From Corynebacterium minutissimum (GTDB taxonomy: Bacteria > Actinomycetota > Actinomycetes > Mycobacteriales > Mycobacteriaceae): DNA of 64,000 nt. Positions 36,138 through 43,995 of this stretch are shown one piece after another; within the stretch, counting starts at the first letter, position 1, and every line of letters starts with the position of its first letter. The stretch is taken from positions 1,178,001-1,242,000 of the forward strand of contig NZ_CP069533.1 in the NCBI RefSeq assembly GCF_016889765.1, given 5' to 3'. Position numbers and translations under genes: made by a program. A model generated the notes under the pieces. That model searched no databases and was not told the origin of the DNA. It worked only from the letters and a program-made list of their open reading frames with translations.

Positions 36138-38731
36138 TATTGTTCTCCTCCCGCGACGGGAAACCGCAATATAAAGGTTGCGCCCGGGGTGGCAGCCACC
36201 TCGATGCTACCGCCCATGGCCTCTACAAAGCCTTGGACAACAGAAAGACCAAGGCCTACACCGTTGTCGTTGCTGGTATCACCCAAACGCTGAAATGCTT
36301 GGAAGAGTTCCTTCTGCTTCTCCGGTGGGATGCCCGGGCCTTCATCGACAACGATCAGTTCTACCTGTTCGGTGGTGGTCTGGGCGCTCAAGGTAACGTC
36401 GCCGGTTGGTGCATAGCGCAAGGAGTTATCGAAGAGATTGGCCAAGACGCGCTCCATGAGCGCCGTATCCGCGCAGCACGTAACTCCACGCACGCTAGGG
36501 TCAAGGTGAATGCGCCCAATTTGCTCTCGGGAATGCCCGAAGGCACAGGAAGCAATGGCGCGATTAGCCACTTCGGCTACGTCGACGATGTCTCGGCGGG
36601 CGGTTATGGCGCCGGCTGTGAGCCGGGAGTAATCCAGCAAATTGGTTACCAATCCGGTAAGTTCCTCGATGCTCGCCGCAGTTTCTGCCAAAAGCATGTC
36701 CTGGTCTTCGGGAGTGAATTCAATGTCAGCGTTGCGCAACGAGGATACCGCCAACTTGGCCGTGGCCAGCGGGGTACGCAGGTCGTGGCTCACACTAGAC
36801 AGCAGCGCTCGGCGCAACTCGTCAGCAGCGGCTATCGCGTCTGCGCGCGCGGCCTCAGCAGAGAGCTTTTCACGGCGAACAATGCCTGCGAGATAGCCCG
36901 CTACCACGGTGACCAGACCTCGGTCACGAGCAGACAATGTCGGGCCCTCGAGGCGCAGCTGAACCGTGCCATCTGCGCTCGCAACAACGGTGTCCACTTC
37001 CTGTTCATGGCGCACTTTTTCGGGAATATGAAGGTATTTCGAAGTGCGTGCGGGGGTAGCTGCGCGCCAGGTGGCAAGAACGTCACCGTTTTCATCCAGC
37101 AGCTCTGCTCTACGACAATTAAAAGCCTCCCCCACCTTGCGCATCACGGCATCCTTCGGAGAAGAATCCGCGCGGCGATTCAAGGCGGCGCGGGAAAACA
37201 CCGTGAGTAGCTCAGCATCACGCGCAGCAATAGCCGCGTTCGCACGCTCAATCTTGGCGCGGCGCACGAGCATGCCGACGGCCAGCGCAATAGCCACCAT
37301 GACTACGGCGATCACGGCGTTAGCGGGATCAGCAATATCGAAGGTATGGATCGGCTCGGTGAAGAACCAGTTGACCGCTAGGCCGGAAGCCACCGCCACC
37401 GCTACGGCCGGCCACAGGCCTCCCAGCAAACTGACAAGCAGGATGAGCGCAAAGTAGAACGCGGAACAAGTACCTGTTCCCAAATCCTGGCCGTCAGCTT
37501 GCACCAACAGCGCAGTGAGCCCCACGAAAGCCAACGCTGAGCTAAGCCACGCGATGGCGCGCTGCGGGAAGGGGCGGAAAGGATGCAGCATCCGTGTGAG
37601 CGGAAGTGGTTTTTCCGGGGGAAGGTTGACTATGTGACAGTCAATTGAGCCGGATTCACGCAGCACCGTTTCCGCTACCGTACCGTGCCAGTGCACGCCG
37701 AAACGACGCCGCGGCGAGACCCCCACTACGAGCTGGGTGGCGTTGACACTCCGGGCAAAATTAAGCAGGGCTTCTGGGACGCTGTCCCCGGTAACCTGGT
37801 GCAATCGTGCGCCCACATCCTGGGCTAAGGACTGCAGCCGGGCGAGCTGTTGCGCTGATCCCCCCACCGAGGAGGAACGAGAGGTGAAGGAATCACCGAA
37901 AACAACATGGACCACGTGCAATTCCGCCGAGGATTTTGTCGCGATGCGCCGCCCGCGTCGGATAAGAGTCTCAGCATGGGCAACGTTTTGGATGGCCACA
38001 ACCACCCGCTCACGCGCTTCCCACGTTTCGGTGATTTTCTGATCCGAGCGATAAGTGATGAGTGCCTCATCAACCTGATCCGCTAGCCACAGCAGTGCCA
38101 ACTCGCGCAGCGCGGTGAGATTTCCCACGCGGAAGTAGTTGTTGAGTGCAGGCTCAATGCGCGCCTCGCGGTACACGTGGCCGTCGCTCAGACGGGTGCG
38201 CAACAGCTGTGGGGAAACGTCAACAAGCTCGATCTCATCGGCAGCACGTACTACCTCGTCCGGCACCGTTTCCTGCGGCGCGATGCCCGTGATCTGCTTG
38301 ATAACGTCATTGAGACTCTCCAGATGCTGGATATTGAGAGTCGACATGACGTCAATTCCGGCGTCCAGGATCTGCTCAATGTCTTCCCACCGCTTCTCGT
38401 GAACCTCGCCGCGCGGATTAGAGTGCGCGAACTCATCGACGAGAACGATCTCCGGGTGCCGCTGGATAACCGCCGCGGTGTCCATTTCACCCGCGGAAAT
38501 GCCCTCGACAGCGCGCCTCGGAACAATCTCCAGCCCCTCGCACAGGGCCTTGGTGTACGCGCGCCCGTGGTCTTCCACGACCCCAACGACAACGTCGCGG
38601 CCTTGGTCGACCAGCGTGTGCGCTTCACTGAGCATGGCGCAGGTTTTGCCCGCGCCGGGAGCGGCGCCCAACAGAATCTTCAGGGTGCCGCGTTTGACCC
38701 GCGTCGGGGGTGTCGTCGGTTCGGTCAACAT
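36137..38731 (-). CDS. kdpD: KdpD potassium sensor kinase
   Basis: This 864-residue kinase has, in order, the KdpD domain with Walker A GAAPGAGKTCAML (about 22-34), a Usp-like domain (about 240-370), four membrane helices (about 395-490), a GAF-like segment, the phospho-His in SSVSHDLRTPLATAKL and the ATPase (VDEGPGIPPEKQKELFQAF, GVGLGLSVVQGF). It is 30 residues shorter than the E. coli protein, as in other actinobacteria. It starts 23 bp after kdpC. Confidence 0.95.
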   Translation of the reverse strand: MLTEPTTPPTRVKRGTLKILLGAAPGAGKTCAMLSEAHTLVDQGRDVVVGVVEDHGRAYTKALCEGLEIVPRRAVEGISAGEMDTAAVIQRHPEIVLVDEFAHSNPRGEVHEKRWEDIEQILDAGIDVMSTLNIQHLESLNDVIKQITGIAPQETVPDEVVRAADEIELVDVSPQLLRTRLSDGHVYREARIEPALNNYFRVGNLTALRELALLWLADQVDEALITYRSDQKITETWEARERVVVAIQNVAHAETLIRRGRRIATKSSAELHVVHVVFGDSFTSRSSSVGGSAQQLARLQSLAQDVGARLHQVTGDSVPEALLNFARSVNATQLVVGVSPRRRFGVHWHGTVAETVLRESGSIDCHIVNLPPEKPLPLTRMLHPFRPFPQRAIAWLSSALAFVGLTALLVQADGQDLGTGTCSAFYFALILLVSLLGGLWPAVAVAVASGLAVNWFFTEPIHTFDIADPANAVIAVVMVAIALAVGMLVRRAKIERANAAIAARDAELLTVFSRAALNRRADSSPKDAVMRKVGEAFNCRRAELLDENGDVLATWRAATPARTSKYLHIPEKVRHEQEVDTVVASADGTVQLRLEGPTLSARDRGLVTVVAGYLAGIVRREKLSAEAARADAIAAADELRRALLSSVSHDLRTPLATAKLAVSSLRNADIEFTPEDQDMLLAETAASIEELTGLVTNLLDYSRLTAGAITARRDIVDVAEVANRAIASCAFGHSREQIGRIHLDPSVRGVTCCADTALMERVLANLFDNSLRYAPTGDVTLSAQTTTEQVELIVVDEGPGIPPEKQKELFQAFQRLGDTSNDNGVGLGLSVVQGFVEAMGGSIEVAATPGATFILRFPVAGGEQ

Positions 38732-38754
38732 TGCTTCATCTTATGAGCTGATCT

Positions 38755-39306
38755 TTATGAGCAGGGGGTAGGCGTGGGCAATGCAATGTTGAGTGTGGTC
38801 ACATTTACCGTGTCCTCGCCCAAGAAACCCAGGCTGGCATGCTCAGTATTGTCTGCAATCAGCTTCTTCACGTCTTCGACGCTCATACCCTGTTCTCGGG
38901 CCACACGCGGAGCCTGCAGCTCCGCGTACTCAGGACTGATGCCGGAATCCACGCCGGAACCGGAGCCGGTAACGGCATCGGCAGGCACGTGCTCCACTGA
39001 TACGCCTTCGCGCTGAGCAATCTCCTCTCGGCGTTCCCGGATGGCCTTCTCTAGCTCCGTACTTGATGTGCCGTAGTTACTCATACCTTCCGCGCGGGCG
39101 AAGAAGTAGGGGCCATCTTCCAAGCCATCCTGAATCTGAGTGGAACCGACCAGGCATTCACCCTGGTAGATAAGGTTTCCATCGGCAGATTTCGGGGTGA
39201 TGCGAGATATTCCCCACACCGCGGCCGGATAGATCATGCCCAGCGCGACGACGCATAAGAGCACGGCGACGAATCCGGCGATGAGATTACGCAGATAAAC
39301 ACGCAT
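38755..39306 (-). CDS. kdpC: Potassium-transporting ATPase subunit KdpC
   Basis: This 183-residue subunit has one N-terminal helix (about 8-30) and an extracytoplasmic domain with LIYQGECLVGSTQI and PYFFARAEGMSNYG, then the conserved SGSGVDSGISPEYAELQAPRVA. It increases the affinity of KdpB for ATP. The C-terminal tail (VNVTTLNIALPTPTPCS) is normal in length. Confidence 0.94.
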   Translation of the reverse strand: MRVYLRNLIAGFVAVLLCVVALGMIYPAAVWGISRITPKSADGNLIYQGECLVGSTQIQDGLEDGPYFFARAEGMSNYGTSSTELEKAIRERREEIAQREGVSVEHVPADAVTGSGSGVDSGISPEYAELQAPRVAREQGMSVEDVKKLIADNTEHASLGFLGEDTVNVTTLNIALPTPTPCS

Positions 39307-39336
39307 TATTGCTTCCTTTTTCTTTGCAGGTTTTCT

Positions 39337-41406
39337 TTATAGGCCTGGAAGGAGGGAGACGACATGGTCGATAACCCAGATGCCGATGAAGGGGGTAATA
39401 ACACCGCCGAGACCCCAGATGCCGAGGTTTCGACGCAACAGTGAGGACGCGGAGGCCGGCTTGTAGGACACACCCTTGAGCGCCAAGGGGATGAGCGCGA
39501 CGATGATGAGCGCGTTGAAGACAACTGCGGAAACAATGGCGGACTCAGGGGAATGCAGGTGCATGACGTTGAGGCGCTCCAAGTGCGGCAACTGCGTGGA
39601 GAAGAGCGCCGGCAGGATGGCAAAGTACTTCGCCAGGTCATTGGCCAAGGAGAAGGTAGTCAACGCGCCGCGGGTGATAAGCAGCTGCTTGCCAATTCGA
39701 ACGACATCGATGAGCTTTGTCGGGTCAGAATCCAAGTCCACCATGTTGGCAGCTTCCTTAGCCGCGGAGGTACCAGTGTTCATGGCCACGCCCACGTCCG
39801 CCTGGGCCAGCGCTGGGGCGTCGTTAGTACCGTCACCGGTCATGGCCACCATGCGGCCTTGTGCTTGCTCCTCACGGATACGGGCGAGCTTGTCCTCCGG
39901 AGTAGCTTCGGCGATGTAATCATCGACGCCGGCTTCCTTGGCAATGGCAGCTGCGGTCAGCGGGTTGTCACCGGTCACCATGATGGTCTTGATACCCATC
40001 TGACGCAGTTCAGCGAAGCGCTCGGCCATGCCAGGTTTGACGACGTCACTCAGTTGCACCACCGCAATAACCGTGCGGTTGCCATCGGATTCTTCCACAG
40101 CGACAGGCAGCGGGGTGCCACCGTCTTGTGCAATTCGGGTTACGGAATCCTCGATCTCTTGCGGCCAGGTGCCACCTGCTTCAGTAACCCACTTGCGTAC
40201 GGCATCGCCAGCGCCCTTGCGCAGCTTGCGGTGAGCCAGGTCAAGGCCGGACATCCTCGTCGACGCGCTGAATGGAACGACCTCCGCACTCCGCGCTTCT
40301 GCGTCTCCTTCGCTGGACAGAGAGTAGTTTTCAGTCAGCCAGGCCACAATCGAACGGCCTTCTGGGGTTTCATCCGCTAGGGAGGAAATGCGAGCAATCG
40401 CTGCAGCCTCGCGCTCATCAACGCCCGAAGCCACAATCAGACCGGTGGCCTGGCGGTTTCCGTAAGTGATGGTGCCCGTCTTGTCCATGAGGAGCGTGGC
40501 GACGTCACCAGCCGCCTCCACCGCACGGCCGGAGGTGGCCAGAACGTTGTGACGAACGAGGCGGTTCATCCCGGCGATACCAACTGCCGAAAGTAGGGCG
40601 GCAATGGTGGTAGGGATTAGGCAGACCAACAGAGCGATAAGGGATAGTGGCGAAAGCTCCGCGCCGGTGAATAGACCCATCGGGGCAAGCGCAGTGACGG
40701 CGACGAGGAAGAGGATGGTCAGCGTGGAGAGCAGGATGCTCAGCGCAATCTCGTTCGGAGTCTTGCGGCGTTCCGCGCCCTCCACCAAGGCGATCATGGT
40801 GTCAACGAAGGTGGAGCCCGGTTCGGAGGTGATTTTGACCTTGATGGAATCAGAGAGCACCACGGTGCCGCCGGTCACGGCACAGCGGTCACCGCCGGCT
40901 TCGCGGACCACAGGAGCCGACTCACCAGTAATAGCCGATTCATCCACGGTGGCAGCACCTTCGATGACATCACCGTCACCCGGGATGGTCTCCCCTGCTT
41001 CTACACGCACGATGGCGCCCTTGGTCAGCTCGGACGCGGGGACCACTTCAATGCCAGAGTCAGTAATGAGATTGGCAGTTGCATCATCGCGCACAGAGCG
41101 CAGACTGTCTGCTTGGGCCTTGCCACGGCCTTCGGCATATGCCTCGGCAAAGGCGGCAAAGGCAATGGTGAACCACAGCCATACCGTCACGACCCATCCG
41201 TAAAAGCTGGGGTTGAGGATGGACCACACAGTGGTCAGTGCCGCGCCTACCCACACCACGAACATCACGGGGTTGCGTGCTTGGGCGAGCGGGGACATTT
41301 TGCTCGGCAGCGTTTTCAGCGCCGCAGCCGCGAGGCCACTGCTCTTCTCCGGAGCGTTGCGGTGAGGAGTCTTATCCGGCTCAGCGGTGATGGTTTGGGT
41401 TGTCAT
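39337..41406 (-). CDS. kdpB: Potassium-transporting P-type ATPase subunit KdpB
   Basis: This 689-residue catalytic subunit has the phosphorylated Asp in LLMDKTGTITYGNR, the actuator loop TGESAPVV and the hinge MTGDGTNDAPALAQADVGVAMN. The regulatory Ser lies in TGES as in E. coli. I use the ATG at 41406, which overlaps the kdpA stop by 4 bp; the longer frame reads into kdpA. Confidence 0.96.
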   Translation of the reverse strand: MTTQTITAEPDKTPHRNAPEKSSGLAAAALKTLPSKMSPLAQARNPVMFVVWVGAALTTVWSILNPSFYGWVVTVWLWFTIAFAAFAEAYAEGRGKAQADSLRSVRDDATANLITDSGIEVVPASELTKGAIVRVEAGETIPGDGDVIEGAATVDESAITGESAPVVREAGGDRCAVTGGTVVLSDSIKVKITSEPGSTFVDTMIALVEGAERRKTPNEIALSILLSTLTILFLVAVTALAPMGLFTGAELSPLSLIALLVCLIPTTIAALLSAVGIAGMNRLVRHNVLATSGRAVEAAGDVATLLMDKTGTITYGNRQATGLIVASGVDEREAAAIARISSLADETPEGRSIVAWLTENYSLSSEGDAEARSAEVVPFSASTRMSGLDLAHRKLRKGAGDAVRKWVTEAGGTWPQEIEDSVTRIAQDGGTPLPVAVEESDGNRTVIAVVQLSDVVKPGMAERFAELRQMGIKTIMVTGDNPLTAAAIAKEAGVDDYIAEATPEDKLARIREEQAQGRMVAMTGDGTNDAPALAQADVGVAMNTGTSAAKEAANMVDLDSDPTKLIDVVRIGKQLLITRGALTTFSLANDLAKYFAILPALFSTQLPHLERLNVMHLHSPESAIVSAVVFNALIIVALIPLALKGVSYKPASASSLLRRNLGIWGLGGVITPFIGIWVIDHVVSLLPGL

Positions 41407-43118
41407 GATAGTGCCTCCGAAATGGGACCCAGGGTGAGGACAGGGAAGAAAGTGAGCGCTGCAACCAGCAGGATTACTCCGATAGTCAACAGCGAGAAGG
41501 TAATGCCGGAGGTGGGTAAGCTGCCTGCGGTGGTGGCCTGGCGCTTCTGTCCTGCCAGGCTTCCGGCTAGGTAAAGGGCGAAGACGATGGGCAGGAAACG
41601 GCCCAACAGCATGGCCAAGCCCAAAGTGATCTGCCACCAGGGCTCAGTCACCGTCAGTCCAGCAAAAGCAGAACCGTTGTTATTCGCCGCCGAGGTAAAG
41701 GCGTAGAGAACTTCCGACAGACTGTGGGCATTATCAGCCGTGCCCGGCGCACCGAAGTTGGTCGCTGAAGCTTCCACGAGTTTGCGCTGCGCCACGGAAG
41801 CGCCGACGCCCACGAGGACCAGAACCGGCATGGTGAGGATGTACAAGCTAACCGCTGAAATTTCCTTGCGGCCAATCTTGTTGCCCATAAATTCCGGTGT
41901 GCGGCCCACTAGGAGGCCACCGATGAACACCGCGAGGATGGCCACAACCAACAGGCCATAGAGGCCAGTACCCACACCGCCCGGCGCGATTTCACCCAGC
42001 AGCATGTTGAGGATGAGCAGACCACCGCCCAGTGGCGAATAGCTATCGTGCATCGAATCCACCGCACCCGTCGAGGTACCCGTGGTAGACACGGCGAACA
42101 GTGCTGAGGCATCAATGCCTAGTCGTTGTTCGATACCTTCCATGTTGGCGCCTGCCAACTGAGACGCACCGCCGACAAGGGTGTGCTGTGCCCAAGTCAC
42201 CAGAACAACCATCACGGTCCACAAACCACCAGCCACGCTGAGCAGCGTCCACGCGTGCTTCTGCGACTTGAGCATCACACCATACGTGCGGATCATGCAG
42301 AAAGAGATGACAAGCAGGGAGAAGATCTCCACCAGGTTGGTAAAGCCGGTCGGGTTCTCAAACGGGTGCGCCGAGTTGGCACCGAAGATGCCACCGCCGT
42401 TGGTACCCAGGAGCTTAATGGCTTCCTGGCTGGCCACGGGAGCACGGGAAATATCTACGCCGGACTCCGTAACCAGGTTCGAGCCAAAGGTTTGCATGGT
42501 TCCGCCGAGGACGAGCACGGTGGAGATGAATAGCGACAGGGGAAGCAGGATGCGGACGAGGCCGCGGGTGAGGTCCACCCAGAAGTTGCCGATGAGGTGC
42601 TGACCATTCTCGGTTGCCAACGTATCGCGGCTATAACCCAAATGACCGATGCCGCGGATCAAGGCGACAGCAACACACATGCCCACTGCGGCTGAGGCGA
42701 AGTTTTGCACGGTCAGGCCCAGCATCTGCGAAGCGTTGGTCAGAGTGTCTTCACCGGAATAGGACTGCCAGTTAGTGTTGGAGGTAAAGGAAGCCGCGGT
42801 GTTGAAGGCCATCCACGGCTCCACGGCTTCCTCGCGGGCGTTTCCAAAACTTGGCAACACCGCTTGGAGCCGCTGCACTGCGTAAAGGACGAGGACTGAA
42901 GCCAGGCTGAAGCCCAGCAGAGCGCGAGCGTAGTTCTTAGCGTTATGGCCCCGGTTAGGGTCAATGCGCAAAATACTGTACACAAGGCGCTCCACGGCCC
43001 AGTCTTTTTCAGAGGTATATGTACGGGCCATCCAATTGCCCAGCGGCACGTAGGCCGCCGCTAGAAGTGCAAGGAGGGCAAGATACTGCGGCGCCACCGC
43101 CGCAATGCTAGCGATCAT
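41403..43118 (-). CDS. kdpA: Potassium-transporting ATPase subunit KdpA
   Basis: This 571-residue channel-like subunit has the four selectivity-filter loops: FTSNTNWQSYSG, LGTNGGGIFGANSAHPFEN, GTSTGAVDSMHDSYSPLGG and TSAANNNGSAFAGL. About ten helices are expected. The ATG overlaps the kdpF stop. Confidence 0.96.
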   Translation of the reverse strand: MIASIAAVAPQYLALLALLAAAYVPLGNWMARTYTSEKDWAVERLVYSILRIDPNRGHNAKNYARALLGFSLASVLVLYAVQRLQAVLPSFGNAREEAVEPWMAFNTAASFTSNTNWQSYSGEDTLTNASQMLGLTVQNFASAAVGMCVAVALIRGIGHLGYSRDTLATENGQHLIGNFWVDLTRGLVRILLPLSLFISTVLVLGGTMQTFGSNLVTESGVDISRAPVASQEAIKLLGTNGGGIFGANSAHPFENPTGFTNLVEIFSLLVISFCMIRTYGVMLKSQKHAWTLLSVAGGLWTVMVVLVTWAQHTLVGGASQLAGANMEGIEQRLGIDASALFAVSTTGTSTGAVDSMHDSYSPLGGGLLILNMLLGEIAPGGVGTGLYGLLVVAILAVFIGGLLVGRTPEFMGNKIGRKEISAVSLYILTMPVLVLVGVGASVAQRKLVEASATNFGAPGTADNAHSLSEVLYAFTSAANNNGSAFAGLTVTEPWWQITLGLAMLLGRFLPIVFALYLAGSLAGQKRQATTAGSLPTSGITFSLLTIGVILLVAALTFFPVLTLGPISEALS

Positions 43119-43210
43119 GCGAAACGCTCCGGGTCAATAAGGGAAATGATGAGATAAGCCACGAGCGCGACAACAATGATGAGCCCGATGACTGCTGTGA
43201 TGGTGTTCAT
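43115..43210 (-). CDS. kdpF: KdpF small subunit
   Basis: This 31-residue, single-helix peptide reads MNTITAVIGLIIVV, then ALVAYLIISLIDPERFA. Size and ending (LIxPERF) are those of KdpF, which stabilises the KdpABC complex. Its TGA overlaps the kdpA ATG (ATGA). Confidence 0.9.
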   Translation of the reverse strand: MNTITAVIGLIIVVALVAYLIISLIDPERFA

Positions 43211-43213
43211 GTT

Positions 43214-43300
43214 CTACGCGTCTCCGTCCATAAACTCGTTGATGGAGGAAGGACCGCTGAACGCAAGGACCACGATCACTATGACCAGAATGTCCAACAT
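43214..43300 (-). CDS. 28-residue peptide upstream of kdpF
   Basis: An ATG at 43300 follows an AGGGGG site and opens MLDILVIVIVVLAFSG, then PSSINEFMDGDA and a stop, 3 bp before kdpF. The first 15 residues would form one membrane helix and the tail is acidic. It could be an additional small Kdp subunit or a leader peptide. No family is recognised. Confidence 0.5.
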   Translation of the reverse strand: MLDILVIVIVVLAFSGPSSINEFMDGDA

Positions 43301-43366
43301 GTGGGAGAGACCCCCTTGGGTGAAAGCGATACTAGGTGTGCCCGGTGCCCCAAAGCACCAAGCGCC

Positions 43367-43381
43367 GGTGCATAGTGCACC
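43367..43381. promoter_or_regulatory. Palindrome upstream of the kdp operon
   Basis: GGTGCA-TAG-TGCACC, a perfect 6-bp inverted repeat with 3 central bases, lies about 67 bp upstream of the first small kdp frame, in the region that must hold the kdp promoter. It is a candidate KdpE site, although OmpR-type regulators more often use direct repeats. Confidence 0.3.
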
Positions 43382-43494
43382 TGCCGAGCAATGACGTTAG
43401 GCCCGTTCTCCCTGGGACCTACCGGTTATTTGCGGCTTCTTTACGCCTCTCTACCCCGATTTTTACGCTTTATTTACAGCCGCCTTTACCCCGC

Positions 43495-43893
43495 CTACTT
43501 AGGGTCAACGAGCGCGTTCGTGATGCGTGCCGTGCACAGCCTCCTCCCCTCCTCATCTGTAATGACGATCTCGTGAGAGCACAGCGTCTTACCCAACTTG
43601 ATGGCGGTGGCCGTCGCCGTCACCAGACCCGAGCGCCCGGAAGCGTGGTGCGTCGCGTTGATATCCACGCCGACGGCGACCTTGCCCAGCGTCGAGGCGT
43701 GAATCACCGCCGCCCAGCTGCCGACGGCCTCCGCTAGGCACGCCATGGCCCCACCGTGGAGCAGCCCGAAGGATTGGGTATTGCCCTCGACCGGCATGGT
43801 GGCAACCACGCGCTGGGCCGACTCTTCGAGGATTTCGACCCCCATCTTCTTGTCCAGCTCACCCAACTGAATCTTCCATACCTCTGCGGCCAT
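43495..43893 (-). CDS. Hot-dog acyl-CoA thioesterase
   Basis: This 132-residue protein has the HGG motif in SFGLLHGGAMACLAEAVGSWAA and the later GVDINATHHASGRSGLVTATA, closer to MenI/EntH/YdiI-type thioesterases than to PaaI. It shares its promoter region with divergent paaZ, and the operator there overlaps its -35. It probably recycles CoA from stalled acyl-CoA intermediates of the pathway. Confidence 0.85.
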   Translation of the reverse strand: MAAEVWKIQLGELDKKMGVEILEESAQRVVATMPVEGNTQSFGLLHGGAMACLAEAVGSWAAVIHASTLGKVAVGVDINATHHASGRSGLVTATATAIKLGKTLCSHEIVITDEEGRRLCTARITNALVDPK

Positions 43894-43930
43894 GCAGTTC
43901 TCCTTACGTGCTCCTAGAAATGTGACGCAG

Positions 43931-43968
43931 ACTATACTAGCCTGTATTTACTGACCAACCGTTCGGAA
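43931..43968. promoter_or_regulatory. paaZ/thioesterase divergent promoters and PaaR-type operator
   Basis: TATACT (43933-43938) can serve as the paaZ -10. On the minus strand TATAGT (43936-43931) and TTGGTC (43958-43953) with a 16-bp spacer can serve the thioesterase. The operator-like TACTGACCAACCGTTCGGAA (43949-43968) overlaps the minus-strand -35 and lies downstream of the plus-strand -10. One site could therefore control both genes. Confidence 0.6.
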
Positions 43969-43995
43969 ACTATTGGAAAGGCCATTCTCTTCGCT

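Noticed and set aside
36140..37210. 356-codon plus-strand frame
   Set aside because: It is antisense to kdpD, whose domains are unambiguous, and its translation is low-complexity shadow sequence.
40604..41203. 199-codon plus-strand frame
   Set aside because: It is antisense to kdpB and has a Ser/Thr/Val-rich shadow composition.
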